Positions 1-8,797 of a stretch of DNA of 35,111 nt are shown in pieces. Position 1 is the stretch's first letter, and the number at the start of each line of letters is the position of its first letter. The translations under genes and the position numbers were made by a program. This stretch comes from Bradyrhizobium genomosp. I (2014). GTDB lineage: Bacteria > Pseudomonadota > Alphaproteobacteria > Rhizobiales > Xanthobacteraceae. The notes under the pieces are model-generated. The model was given only the letters and a program-made list of their open reading frames with translations, had not been told where the DNA came from and did no database searches. The DNA is taken from the NCBI RefSeq assembly GCF_000261685.1, contig NZ_AJQE01000146.1, positions 1-35,111 of the forward strand, written 5' to 3'.

Positions 1-50
1 TCGACGTCGATCGCGTCCTCGAGCTCGCGCCCGAGATGATGGCGGCCTGA
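1..50 (+). CDS. cheW: C-terminal end of a probable CheW (partial)
   Basis: Only the last 15 codons are inside the window, ending in TGA at 48-50. They read DVDRVLELAPEMMAA, which fits the 'DVDRVL' tail common in CheW, the adaptor that links CheA to chemoreceptors. The gene lies 70 bases upstream of cheY in the same direction, the usual cheA-cheW-cheY-cheB-cheR order. The fragment is too short to exclude another chemotaxis protein. Confidence 0.5.
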   Translation, partial: DVDRVLELAPEMMAA

Positions 51-120
51 TACAGCGCATTGTCGCCGACGTACCAGCAATTGGAAGTGCCCCCGCAAAG
101 GGGAGGAAGCAGAGGTTCAC

Positions 121-486
121 ATGCGCACTTGTCTCGTCGTCGACGATTCCAGCGTCATCCGCAAGGTTGCGCGCCGGATCCTGGAAGGTCTCGACTTCCA
201 GATCCTCGAAGCCGAGGACGGTGAGAAGGCGCTGGAAGCCTGCAAGCGCGGCCTGCCCGATGCGGTGCTGCTCGACTGGAACATGCCCGTCATGGACGGC
301 TACGAGTTCCTCGGCCATCTCAGGCGCATGCCCGGCGGCGACCAGCCCAAGGTGGTGTTCTGCACCACCGAAAACGATGTTGCGCATATTGCGCGCGCGC
401 TGCATGCCGGTGCCAACGAGTACATCATGAAGCCCTTCGACAAGGACATCGTGACCGCGAAATTCCAGGAAGTCGGCCTTATCTGA
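121..486 (+). CDS. cheY: CheY chemotaxis response regulator
   Basis: Single receiver domain of 121 residues with no output domain, the normal CheY size. The acidic pair is D8-D9, the phospho-acceptor D52 sits in LLDWNMPVMDG, the switch threonine is in CTTEN (82-83) and the conserved lysine is K104 in MKPFD. In the family, CheY is phosphorylated by CheA and binds the flagellar motor switch, or acts as a phosphate sink where several CheYs exist. A GGGGAGGAAG ribosome site precedes the ATG. It lies between a cheW end and cheB, so the product should serve the same chemosensory array. Confidence 0.95.
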   Translation: MRTCLVVDDSSVIRKVARRILEGLDFQILEAEDGEKALEACKRGLPDAVLLDWNMPVMDGYEFLGHLRRMPGGDQPKVVFCTTENDVAHIARALHAGANEYIMKPFDKDIVTAKFQEVGLI

Positions 487-560
487 GCGATCGCCCGGAG
501 GCTGAACGATCCTTCGGCATCTGTTTTCAACTGTACCGTTTCAGTCTGAGTTGGTGAGTA

Positions 561-1757
561 ATGAGTGTTGCGTTCGCAGGGAATTCGACCACGACGCCGT
601 CGCGCGAAGCGGGGCCGCTGCGGGTGATGATCGTCGACGACTCCGTCGTCATCCGCGGTCTGATCTCGCGCTGGATCGGCGCCGAGCACGACATGGAGGT
701 CGCAGCCTCGCTGCGCACCGGGCTCGAGGCGGTCAACCAGCTCGGGCGCATCAACCCTGACGTCGCCGTCCTCGACATCGAAATGCCCGAGCTCGACGGC
801 CTTTCGGCGCTGCCGCAGCTGCTGGCGAAGAAGCGCGATCTCGTCATCATCATGGCTTCGACGCTGACCCGCCGCAACGCGGAGATCAGCTTCAAGGCGC
901 TGTCGCTCGGCGCGGCCGATTACATTCCCAAGCCGGAATCGACGCGCGAGGCGTCGGCCGCGGACATTTTTCATCACGACCTGATCCAGAAGATCCGCCA
1001 TCTCGGCGCGCGGCTGCGTCGCAAGTCCGCGGTTCTGAGCCCGCCGCTGGCGCCCGCGAGCCCGGCTCCGGCCGCGCGCGGTCCCGTCGCGCGGCCTGCC
1101 GCGCCTGCGCCCGCTCCGGCCATGCATGCCCCGTCGCCGGGATCGCCGTCGACGCGGCCGTTCTCGACCCAGGCACCGAAGGTGCTGCTGATCGGCTCCT
1201 CGACCGGCGGCCCTCAGGCGCTGATGTCGCTCGTCACCGAGCTCGGCCCGGTCATCGACCGCTTCCCGGTGCTGATCACCCAGCACATGCCGCCGACCTT
1301 CACCACCATCCTTGCCGAGCATCTGGCGCGTTCGAGCCGCCGGCCGGCGCGCGAGGCGGTCGACGGCGAGCCGGTGAAGCCGGGCCGGATCTATCTCGCG
1401 CCCGGCGGCAAGCATATGCGCGTCGTGCGCAGCGGCGCGGACGTCGCGATCGCGCTCGATGACGGGCCGGCCGTCAATTTCTGCAAGCCCGCGGTCGATC
1501 CGCTCTTCACCTCGGCCATCGACGTCTGGCATGGCGCCATCCTCTCCGTGATCCTGACGGGCATGGGCTCGGACGGCATGCGCGGCGGCAAGGACATCGT
1601 TGCTGCCGGCGGCAGCGTCATCGCGCAGGACGAAGCCTCCAGCGTGGTCTGGGGCATGCCGGGGGCGGCGGCCAATGCCGGCATCTGCGCCGCGATCCTG
1701 CCGCTCAACCAGATCGGCGCCAAGGTCAATCGCCTGTTCGCGGGAGACCGCTCGTGA
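561..1757 (+). CDS. cheB: CheB chemoreceptor methylesterase/glutamine deamidase
   Basis: 398 residues in the two-domain CheB layout. A receiver domain (about 20-140) has acidic D26/D27, phospho-site D72 in [11 protein letters not shown] and K124. An Ala/Pro-rich linker (about 158-200) follows, then the esterase domain (about 205-395) with the nucleophile S214 in IGSSTGGP, H242 in TQHMPP and the aspartate in GMGSDG. CheB removes methyl groups added by CheR to receptors, and phosphorylation by CheA releases its activity. The stop overlaps the start of cheR (GTGA), so translation of the two is probably coupled. The linker is longer than in E. coli CheB. Confidence 0.96.
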   Translation: MSVAFAGNSTTTPSREAGPLRVMIVDDSVVIRGLISRWIGAEHDMEVAASLRTGLEAVNQLGRINPDVAVLDIEMPELDGLSALPQLLAKKRDLVIIMASTLTRRNAEISFKALSLGAADYIPKPESTREASAADIFHHDLIQKIRHLGARLRRKSAVLSPPLAPASPAPAARGPVARPAAPAPAPAMHAPSPGSPSTRPFSTQAPKVLLIGSSTGGPQALMSLVTELGPVIDRFPVLITQHMPPTFTTILAEHLARSSRRPAREAVDGEPVKPGRIYLAPGGKHMRVVRSGADVAIALDDGPAVNFCKPAVDPLFTSAIDVWHGAILSVILTGMGSDGMRGGKDIVAAGGSVIAQDEASSVVWGMPGAAANAGICAAILPLNQIGAKVNRLFAGDRS

Positions 1758-2626
1758 CGCCTGTTGACTACGACTATCTGCGCAAGTTCCTGAAAGAGCG
1801 CTCCGGCCTCGATCTCTCCGCCGACAAGCAATATCTGGTCGAGAGCCGGCTGCTGCCGCTCGCGCGCAAGGCAAGCCTTCCAGGCATCCCCGATCTCGTG
1901 CTGAAGATCAGGAACGGCGACGGCCGGCTCGCGACGGACGTGGTCGAGGCAATGACCACCAACGAGACCTTCTTCTACCGCGACAAGATCCCGTTCGATC
2001 ATCTGCGCGACACCATCCTGCCGGGCTTGATCCGGGCACGCGCGGCGCGCAAGTCGCTTCGCATCTGGTCGGCGGCGTCCTCGACGGGGCAGGAGCCCTA
2101 TTCGATCGCGATGTGCGTGAAGGAGATGGGGGCGGCGCTGGCCGGCTGGCGCATCGAGATCGTCGCCACCGACCTGTCGCAGGAGGTGCTGGAAAAGTCG
2201 AAGGCCGGCATCTACAGCCAGTTCGAGGTGCAGCGCGGCCTGCCGATCCAGCACCTGATGAAGTACTTCTCGCAGGTCGGCGAGCTCTGGCAGCTCAATG
2301 CCGACATTCGCGCCATAGTGCAGTTCCGCCAGCTCAATCTGTTGCAGGACTTCTCCCATCTCGGCACGTTCGACGTCATCTTCTGCCGCAACGTGCTGAT
2401 CTATTTCGATCAGGACACCAAGGCGGTGATCTTCGAGCGGATGGCGAAGGCGATGGAGGCGGAGGGCACGCTGTTGCTGGGTGCCGCCGAATCGGTCGTC
2501 GGCATCACCGATGTATTCCGCCCCATCACCGAGCGCCGTGGTCTCTATCAGCTCAATCCCGCTCGCTCCGGCCGCCCGATGGGCGGATTGATGCCGCAGC
2601 CGCTGAAGGTTGCCGCGGCAAGGTAA
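1754..2626 (+). CDS. cheR: CheR chemoreceptor glutamate methyltransferase
   Basis: 290 residues, typical CheR length. The N-terminal helical domain (about 1-80) ends near [10 protein letters not shown], a CheR hallmark. The SAM-binding domain carries [19 protein letters not shown] and the [10 protein letters not shown] motif. It methylates receptor glutamates with S-adenosylmethionine, opposing CheB. It starts with GTG inside the cheB stop (4-base overlap), so the pair is made together. A cheD gene is not seen downstream, and the cluster appears to end here. Confidence 0.95.
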   Translation: MTPVDYDYLRKFLKERSGLDLSADKQYLVESRLLPLARKASLPGIPDLVLKIRNGDGRLATDVVEAMTTNETFFYRDKIPFDHLRDTILPGLIRARAARKSLRIWSAASSTGQEPYSIAMCVKEMGAALAGWRIEIVATDLSQEVLEKSKAGIYSQFEVQRGLPIQHLMKYFSQVGELWQLNADIRAIVQFRQLNLLQDFSHLGTFDVIFCRNVLIYFDQDTKAVIFERMAKAMEAEGTLLLGAAESVVGITDVFRPITERRGLYQLNPARSGRPMGGLMPQPLKVAAAR

Positions 2627-2892
2627 GGGTCGAACGGCGGGCAATCTGAGAGAGCGCCGCCGCTGCGAGCGATCGGCGACATCCGACGAGATGTTTCCCG
2701 TCATTGTGCGCGACGCTGCACGAGCATTTGAACGCTGGGAATTACTCCGCTACCGCACAATCGTGCTTGGGCCGCGATGCAGCGTGCCCGTGGCCCTGAT
2801 CAACAGCTGAAGGTTGTGCTATGGTATCGACGATCCCGCCGAACCGGGGCGGGATTCCATTCCATCATGAACGAATTTGAGGAGGACATACC
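2627..2892. other. Intergenic region after cheR with a hairpin
   Basis: No convincing gene is seen here. A perfect 8-bp hairpin (ATCCCGCC at 2833-2840, loop GAACCGG, GGCGGGAT at 2848-2855) lies 37 bases before the next start codon. It is followed by no long T-run, so it may be a 5' leader hairpin rather than a terminator. A strong ribosome site, GAGGAGG at 2879-2885, serves the next gene. Confidence 0.4.
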
Positions 2893-3363
2893 ATGCGAAT
2901 GTCTTGTGCCTCGTACTTCTTGTTGGTTGCGCTCTCGTTGCCGGCGACGGCTCGCGCCGGCGAGCAAGTGCTCGAATTCAAGCTCGTCACCAAGCCGGTA
3001 GACGTTAAGGTCACCGAGGTTGCGAATGTCGAAGGTCAGACGGTCATGTCCGGCAAGATGTTTGGCGTCGCCCTTTTCAAGGATGGCCGCATTGCCGTGA
3101 AGGATTTCGTCAACTCAAGTGATTTGCTCAAGGGCTCGGGGCCCATATTCGGCTACAGCACCTACACCTTCGATGATGGCTCCTCGATCACCGCGCGCTA
3201 CACCGGTGCGGTCAAGGACGGCAAGGCAAAGGGCGAATATACGATCCTGTCGGGCACCGGAACGTATGCAAACGCGACGGGCACTGGCGGCTTCGAAAGT
3301 GTGAAAAGTGGGTTCAAGGGCGCCTTCCTGTACGATGGACGATTCATCGTCAAGACACCCTGA
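2893..3363 (+). CDS. Secreted hypothetical protein, allene-oxide-cyclase-like barrel
   Basis: 156 residues. A Sec signal peptide occupies about residues 1-22 (MRMSC..., hydrophobic core, cleavage near ARA-GE). The mature part is rich in beta strand and has the pattern YTILSGTGTYANATGTGGF, which resembles the repeating G-TG-Y-A-A-G-G signature of allene-oxide-cyclase/dirigent-like barrels. No catalytic residues can be assigned, so function is unknown, probably periplasmic or extracellular. It stands alone between the chemotaxis cluster and a convergent operon, with a good GAGGAGG ribosome site. Presence of a gene is likely; the fold is a guess from the motif. Confidence 0.8.
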   Translation: MRMSCASYFLLVALSLPATARAGEQVLEFKLVTKPVDVKVTEVANVEGQTVMSGKMFGVALFKDGRIAVKDFVNSSDLLKGSGPIFGYSTYTFDDGSSITARYTGAVKDGKAKGEYTILSGTGTYANATGTGGFESVKSGFKGAFLYDGRFIVKTP

Positions 3364-3420
3364 TCGGACATGAGAACCTTCGCGCTCGCGTGCCCTCACC
3401 GACGGACTCGCGAGCGCATC

Positions 3421-4581
3421 TTACAAGATCGCGTGCGGCAGGAAGCGCGAGTGGTTGCCGGTGATCGGGCTCTCGTCCTCGCGGATCGAGAGGCCGCACG
3501 GCTCGTGATTCACCAGCCAGCTTCCCACGACCGGATAGAAGCCCGAGAAGTTCGGAAGTGGTGACAGCGCCTGCCGCACGAAACCTTCGGCGCCGTAGGG
3601 GCCCTCCTGCGCGTCGAGCGGCATACCACCCGATACGATCGTGACATTGGCGCCTTCGCGCGACAGCAGCGGCTTGCGGACATAGGACGTGCCGAGCTCG
3701 GCGGCGCGCGGATCGTCCTCGAAGAAGGCGGGCAGCAGATTGGGATGGTTCGGAGACATCTCCCATAGCAGCGGCAGGATGCCCTTGTTGGAGAGCACCG
3801 CCTTCCACGGCGGCTCGATCCAGCGCGTCGGCGCGTCCTTCAGCTTTGCGCCGAATGCGTCGTGGAACATCCATTCCCACGGGTAGAGCTTGAAGGCGAG
3901 CGCGATGTCGCGGTCGTCGAGATCGACGAAGCCGCCGGCCTGGTCGCGCCAGCCGATCGCCTCGATGTCGAGCAGCGTGGTCGACAGCCCAGCCTGGCGT
4001 GCGGTGTCTTCGAGATAGGCCAGCGTGCCGGCGTCTTCCTCATTGCCGGTGGTGCCGGCGAGATGAACATGACGGCTGGCCGCAACGTCCTTCCACGCCG
4101 CGACCAGCTTTTCGTGGATGGAGTTGAACTGATCGGCGCGAGCAGGGATGATGCGCCGCTCGATGGCCTGTTCGAGCCAGCTCCATTGAAACGCCGCGGC
4201 CTCAAAGATCGAGGTCGGCGTATCCGCGTTGTATTCGAGCAGCTTTGCCGGCGACCTGCCGTCGAACTTCAGATCGAGCCGGCCATAGAGGCTGCGGTCG
4301 TCGCGCTCCCAGCTCTCGGCGATCAGGCTCCAGAACGTTTCGGGAATCTGCAAGCGCCGCAAGTGGCGCTCGTCGCCGATGACCCGGCCGGCAAGCTCCA
4401 GGCACATCGCCTCGATCTCGCCGGTCGGCATCTCGATGCCGCGCTCGATCTCGTCGAGCGTGAAGCCGTAATAGGCGCGCTCGTCCCAGTAGCGTTCGCC
4501 GCCGATGGTGTGGAAGCAAAAGCCGCATTGCGCTGCGGTCTCCCGCCAGTCGTCGCGCTCCAGACAGGTGATGCGCTGCAT
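3421..4581 (-). CDS. Glutathionylspermidine synthase-like ATP-grasp protein (YgiC/YjfC type)
   Basis: 386 residues, the length of the short YgiC/YjfC group that has only the ATP-grasp synthetase half and no amidase. Recognisable stretches are the N-terminal CGFCFHTIGG, KLLEYNADTPTS (residues about 114-125), the acidic DDRDIALAFKLYPWEWM and the C-terminal ATP-grasp segment RKPLLSREGANV. Family members are thought to form an amide bond with ATP, but the substrate of this group is not settled. It is the last gene of a three-gene operon: DUF350 protein, Ser-rich protein, then this one, separated by 1 and 3 bases. That order recalls the YgiB-YgiC and YjfL-YjfC pairings in enterobacteria. Confidence 0.88.
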   Translation of the reverse strand: MQRITCLERDDWRETAAQCGFCFHTIGGERYWDERAYYGFTLDEIERGIEMPTGEIEAMCLELAGRVIGDERHLRRLQIPETFWSLIAESWERDDRSLYGRLDLKFDGRSPAKLLEYNADTPTSIFEAAAFQWSWLEQAIERRIIPARADQFNSIHEKLVAAWKDVAASRHVHLAGTTGNEEDAGTLAYLEDTARQAGLSTTLLDIEAIGWRDQAGGFVDLDDRDIALAFKLYPWEWMFHDAFGAKLKDAPTRWIEPPWKAVLSNKGILPLLWEMSPNHPNLLPAFFEDDPRAAELGTSYVRKPLLSREGANVTIVSGGMPLDAQEGPYGAEGFVRQALSPLPNFSGFYPVVGSWLVNHEPCGLSIREDESPITGNHSRFLPHAIL

Positions 4582-4584
4582 GGA

Positions 4585-4971
4585 TCAGCCGCCGCCCGAG
4601 AAGCCGTGGCCGAACGAGCCGAAGCCGCCGCGGCTCACGCCATGGGAGCCCGAGTCAGACGACGACGAATGGCTGGAGGAATCGCCGCTGAAGAAGCTCG
4701 ATCGCGACGACCAGCGCGAGCTGCTGCCGCCGCTCGAGGAACCGCTTCTGCTGCTGCATGCCGTGCTCGCCTGCGCCGCGGCTTCCGTTCCAGGAGGAGG
4801 CGGCTCGCAATTCTGCCGCGGCATCAGCGTGTAGGCGGTGGTGCCGACAGCGAGCGTGCCCATCACCAGCAGCGCGACATGGCCGGAGCGCTTCACCGGC
4901 GGCCGCGGAGACGGCGGCTCGGCCACTGGCCGGCGCTTGCCGAACTCCTTCCTGGAGGGCTTGTCGGCCAT
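4585..4971 (-). CDS. Ser/Gly-rich membrane-anchored protein, YgiB-like tail
   Basis: 128 residues. There is a basic, proline-rich N-terminus (1-28), one hydrophobic segment (about 30-50, HVALLVMGTLAVGTTAYTL) and then a low-complexity Ser/Gly tail ending SRGGFGSFGHGFSGGG. The RGGFG near the end recalls the TRGGFGES motif at the end of YgiB (DUF1190), and the neighbouring ATP-grasp gene matches the YgiB-YgiC pairing. This is an inference from context and a short motif. It is probably anchored in the inner membrane with the Ser-rich part outside. It begins 1 base after the stop of the DUF350 gene. Confidence 0.75.
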   Translation of the reverse strand: MADKPSRKEFGKRRPVAEPPSPRPPVKRSGHVALLVMGTLAVGTTAYTLMPRQNCEPPPPGTEAAAQASTACSSRSGSSSGGSSSRWSSRSSFFSGDSSSHSSSSDSGSHGVSRGGFGSFGHGFSGGG

Positions 4972-4972
4972 G

Positions 4973-5377
4973 TCAGTAGATCATGCTGGCGGCGTTGAGC
5001 AGCCCGGCAGCGAACGAGGACAGGCCGAGCCAGATCGCGGGTGCAAGCTCGCCGGAATCGATTCGCGCCGACAGGTTCGGGACCGGCACCCTGACCAGGT
5101 AGAACACGATGACCTGTACGACCAGTGCGATCGTCGACCAGATCAGGCAGTCCAGCACATTGGCCGAATGCGCGATCGCGCTGACCAGCGGCGCGACGAA
5201 GCCGAGCAGGCTGAGCCCGAGCGCGATCGCCGCGGCCGGCTCGTTGTCGCGGATGAGCTGGAATTCGTTATGCGCCGTGATGCGGGTGTAGACGAACAGA
5301 TAGGCCACGATCGCGATCAGACCGGTGCAGAAATAGACCAGGAAGGCGGGCAGGCCGGCGAGTGATTGCAGGATCAT
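4973..5377 (-). CDS. DUF350 family inner-membrane protein
   Basis: 134 residues from the ATG at 5375-5377, which is preceded by GGGGGAACG. A longer in-frame reading to 5641 is rejected because its extra N-terminus is non-membrane, low-quality sequence and crosses the ctrA terminator. Four hydrophobic helices are visible (about 8-30, 48-70, 74-98 and 112-132), with the conserved DNEPAAAIALG in the second, as in DUF350/YjfL proteins. It heads the operon with the Ser-rich protein and the glutathionylspermidine-synthase-like protein, so all three probably act on one envelope-linked process that is not known. Confidence 0.88.
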   Translation of the reverse strand: MILQSLAGLPAFLVYFCTGLIAIVAYLFVYTRITAHNEFQLIRDNEPAAAIALGLSLLGFVAPLVSAIAHSANVLDCLIWSTIALVVQVIVFYLVRVPVPNLSARIDSGELAPAIWLGLSSFAAGLLNAASMIY

Positions 5378-5503
5378 CGTTCCCCCATCGTGCAGCGACC
5401 ATTCGTCGGCGGGACGAGGGTCGCGGTTCAAATGTTGGGGGGTGAAGCCGTATCGGCACGGCCGGTGCAATCGCTTCCGCAGGCGGGAGAGGCCTTCCCC
5501 AAA

Positions 5504-5530
5504 AACAAAACCCCGCCATTTGCGGCGGGG
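5504..5530 (-). terminator. Rho-independent terminator of ctrA
   Basis: CCCCGCC (5511-5517), a loop, and GGCGGGG (5524-5530) form a 7-bp GC stem. On the minus strand the stem is followed by TTTTGTTTTT (complement of 5501-5510). It begins about 50 bases after the ctrA stop, so it should end the ctrA transcript before the DUF350 operon. Confidence 0.85.
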
Positions 5531-5580
5531 TCCAGGCTGGGAGGAACGAGCCCTGTCGGGCTCGCGACGTAACCCAGGGA

Positions 5581-6282
<702 letters not shown>

Positions 6283-6714
6283 GCCAGTTCCCCATAGTCG
6301 CCGCTCCTGGGCGTCAGGTCGGCCGCATTCGCGGCACTCAACAAAACGCCTTTGAACAACTGATTCGGATCCTGACGACAGATGGTTAACAAACTCTGAT
6401 TCTGGAACGCAAGTCCTCCCGGTGCAATTTTTGTCGAATCGCCCTAAGGTCTTGCGCGCGAAGCAGCTTTCGTCACCCGGTTCCGTTCAAGCTCCACTTT
6501 AAGAGACGGGCCTAACCGACTCCCGTGACTCAGCCTTCTTCTGAAGGGAAGTCACGCTCAGTCACAAAGACAGTGACGCAATGATTAATGATGCGGGTAA
6601 ACACGAAGTTAAGCGCCGTTCAGAAATATGGCGAAACTTAAGGCTTTCACCGTGAAGTCCCGGGGATCGAAGGTGACCGGCTCATGAAGGCCCTCACATG
6701 AAGGCGCGCTCCTG
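6283..6714. promoter_or_regulatory. ctrA-fliI divergent regulatory region
   Basis: About 430 bases without a sizeable gene between ctrA (-) and fliI (+). It holds four GANTC sites, the CcrM methylation target (6362-6366, 6398-6402, 6518-6522, 6527-6531). It also has a nested palindrome at 6525-6555, a second inverted repeat GTCAC-N7-GTGAC at 6561-6577, and several TTAA half-sites (near 6386, 6585, 6609). No perfect TTAA-N7-TTAA CtrA box is visible. In Caulobacter one ctrA promoter depends on GANTC methylation state, so a similar control is plausible here. Confidence 0.6.
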
Positions 6715-6715
6715 A
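6684..6715 (+). other. Two overlapping five-codon mini-ORFs leading into fliI
   Basis: ATGAAGG occurs three times in 38 bases, at 6684, 6698 and 6715, each in a different frame. The first reads MKALT and stops at 6699-6701, overlapping the second ATG (ATGA). The second reads MKARS and stops at 6713-6715, overlapping the fliI ATG (TGATG). Only the first has a plausible ribosome site (GAAGGTGA, 6669-6676). The arrangement suggests that fliI is translated by re-initiation. Confidence 0.5.
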
Positions 6716-8040
6716 TGAAGGCTCTTGCCGAACAGATCGGCGACATCGACGGCGTCAATATCTATGGCCGCGTGGTCGGCGTGCGCGGCCTGATGGTCGA
6801 GGTGGCCGGTCCCATTCACGCCATGTCGGTCGGCGCGCGGCTCGTGATCGAGACCGGCGCCAACCGTTCCATCCCCTGCGAGGTGATCGGCTTCTCCGGC
6901 AACAATGCTGTCGTAATGCCGTTCGCCGGCCTCGACGGCGTGCGCCGCGGCTGCAAGGCGGTCATTGCCAATGCCGCCAATCAGGTGCGGCCGTCCGCAG
7001 CCTGGCTCGGCCGCGTCGTCAACGCGCTGGGCGAGCCGATCGACGGCAAGGGGCCGCTGCCGCAGGGGTCCTCGCCGATGCCGTTTCGCAACACGCCGCC
7101 GCCGGCGCATTCGCGCAAGCGCGTCGGCGCGCCGCTCGATCTCGGCGTGCGGGCGATGAACACCTTTCTGACCTGCTGCCGCGGCCAGCGCATGGGTATC
7201 TTCGCGGGCTCCGGCGTCGGCAAGTCGGTGCTGCTGTCGATGCTGGCGCGCAACGTCGATGCCGCGGTCAGCGTCATCGGGCTGATCGGCGAACGCGGCC
7301 GCGAGGTGCAGGAATTCCTGCAGGACGATCTCGGCGAGGAGGGCCTCGCGCGTTCGGTCGTGGTGGTCGCGACCTCCGACGAGCCCGCGCTGATGCGCCG
7401 CCAGGCCGCGTATCTGACGCTGGCGGTCGCCGAATATTTTCGCGACGAGGACAAGGACGTGCTGTGCCTGATGGACTCGGTGACGCGCTTCGCCATGGCC
7501 CAGCGCGAGATCGGCCTGTCCGCCGGCGAGCCGCCGACCGCCAAGGGTTACACGCCGACCGTCTTCACCGAGTTGCCGAAGCTCTTGGAGCGCGCCGGCC
7601 CGGGGCTGGGCGAGGGCGCCATCACCGCCATCTTCACGGTGCTGGTCGACGGCGACGATCACAACGAGCCGATTGCGGATGCCGTCCGCGGCATTCTGGA
7701 CGGCCATATCGTGATGCAGCGCTCGATCGCCGAGCGCGGCCGCTATCCCGCGATCAACATCCTCAAATCCGTGTCTCGGACCATGCCGAAATCGGCCGAT
7801 CCGGAATTCTGGCCCGTGATCCAGCGGGCGCGGGCGGTGATGGCGACCTATGCCGACATGGAGGAGTTGATCCGGCTCGGCGCCTACCGGGCCGGCTCCA
7901 GCCCCGAGGTCGACGAGGCGATCCGCCTGCACGAGCCGCTGGAGGCCTTCCTGCGCCAGCGCAAGGACGAAAATGCATCCCTCGCGGACGGCTACCGCCA
8001 GTTGGCGCAAATCCTGGGCAGTTTGGAAACGGAACGCTAA
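6715..8040 (+). CDS. fliI: FliI flagellar type III export ATPase
   Basis: 441 residues, the usual length. An N-terminal beta-barrel-like domain (about 1-95) precedes a RecA-like ATPase domain with Walker A GSGVGKS near residue 165, Walker B VLCLMD near 250 and the F1-beta-like signature [18 protein letters not shown]. FliI forms a hexamer at the base of the flagellar export gate, where ATP hydrolysis helps unfold and release export substrates. fliJ follows 121 bases later. No ribosome site precedes this ATG; the two mini-ORFs just upstream may supply ribosomes by coupling. Confidence 0.96.
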   Translation: MKALAEQIGDIDGVNIYGRVVGVRGLMVEVAGPIHAMSVGARLVIETGANRSIPCEVIGFSGNNAVVMPFAGLDGVRRGCKAVIANAANQVRPSAAWLGRVVNALGEPIDGKGPLPQGSSPMPFRNTPPPAHSRKRVGAPLDLGVRAMNTFLTCCRGQRMGIFAGSGVGKSVLLSMLARNVDAAVSVIGLIGERGREVQEFLQDDLGEEGLARSVVVVATSDEPALMRRQAAYLTLAVAEYFRDEDKDVLCLMDSVTRFAMAQREIGLSAGEPPTAKGYTPTVFTELPKLLERAGPGLGEGAITAIFTVLVDGDDHNEPIADAVRGILDGHIVMQRSIAERGRYPAINILKSVSRTMPKSADPEFWPVIQRARAVMATYADMEELIRLGAYRAGSSPEVDEAIRLHEPLEAFLRQRKDENASLADGYRQLAQILGSLETER

Positions 8041-8161
8041 CTTTGTCAGGTCATCATCCGTCCCCACAGAGTAGCAGAGCCGGTCTGGGCCTTTATCGGG
8101 CCCGTGGGGTGACCGGTATCGTCCCACGTGCAGCGGGGGGACTTCTGGGGAGTACGAGTCG

Positions 8162-8581
8162 ATGAAGTCACGAGATACCCTCATTCGCCTGAAGAAGTTT
8201 CAGGTCGACGAGAAGCGCCGCCGGGTCACCCAGATCGAGACCATGATCGCCGATTTCCAGCGGATGTCGGTCGATCTCGAACGCGAGATCCAGACCGAGC
8301 AGGAGCGTGCCGGGATCAACGATCCCTCGCACTTCGCCTATCCGACCTACGCCAAGGCCGCGATCCAGCGCCGCGAAAACCTGACCCGTTCGGCCGACGA
8401 GCTCAAGGGCCAGCTCGACGAAGCCAAGGCCGCGCTGGCCGAGGCCTTCGAGGAACTGAAGAAGGTCGAGCTGCTCGACGAGCGCGATCAGGCCCGCGAA
8501 CGCGCCGAGGAAAACGCCCGCGAGCAGGCCGACCTCGACAGCATCGGCCTGATGCGCGCCCGCATCGGCGCGGTCGCCTGA
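8162..8581 (+). CDS. fliJ: FliJ flagellar export protein
   Basis: 139 residues, almost wholly charged helix with heptad-like spacing (coiled coil about 5-60 and 75-130), as in FliJ. It starts MKSRDTLIRLKKFQVDEKRR, a typical alphaproteobacterial FliJ start. FliJ links FliI to FlhA in the export apparatus and helps use proton-motive force; fliI directly upstream and flhA later in this window are its partners. A strong terminator-like hairpin follows the stop. Confidence 0.88.
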   Translation: MKSRDTLIRLKKFQVDEKRRRVTQIETMIADFQRMSVDLEREIQTEQERAGINDPSHFAYPTYAKAAIQRRENLTRSADELKGQLDEAKAALAEAFEELKKVELLDERDQARERAEENAREQADLDSIGLMRARIGAVA

Positions 8582-8615
8582 GCCGCCAGCAGCCAGACCA
8601 CCTTGGAATTTGCCA

Positions 8616-8644
8616 GACCCGGACCCGCAAGGTCCGGGTCTTCG
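8616..8644 (+). terminator. Terminator after fliJ
   Basis: A perfect 10-bp stem, GACCCGGACC (8616-8625) and GGTCCGGGTC (8631-8640), with loop CGCAA and then TTCG. The T-run is short, but the stem is strong and lies 35 bases after the fliJ stop. Confidence 0.75.
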
Positions 8645-8743
8645 TATGTGCTGTCCACAGCGTGGCGCCGCGCCCCTTGGTGGTCGGCTTTGCCGCGCGC
8701 TATGGTGGCGGCCATGAATGCGGTGCCAGCGGCGGAGGTGTCA

Positions 8744-8766
8744 ACCTCTCCCCCTCGGGGAGAGGT
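8744..8766. repeat. Short palindromic repeat, copy 1
   Basis: ACCTCTCCCC (8744-8753), loop CTC, GGGGAGAGGT (8757-8766): a perfect 10-bp inverted repeat just before the sigma factor gene. The same arms recur at 9387-9409, on the other side of that gene. It resembles a REP-type palindrome dispersed in Bradyrhizobium genomes (from memory). Confidence 0.75.
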
Positions 8767-8797
8767 AAAGAGCGGCGAACCGCGCGCGGGGGGCTGA

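Noticed and set aside
300..1874. 524-codon minus-strand frame over cheY-cheB
   Set aside because: Arg/Asp-rich antisense frame produced by GC-biased third positions of cheB; no family resemblance and no ribosome site.
6283..6660. CtrA box (TTAA-N7-TTAA) upstream of fliI or ctrA
   Set aside because: Only half-sites are seen (near 6386, 6585 and 6609); the best second halves (TGAT, GGTA) mismatch at two positions.
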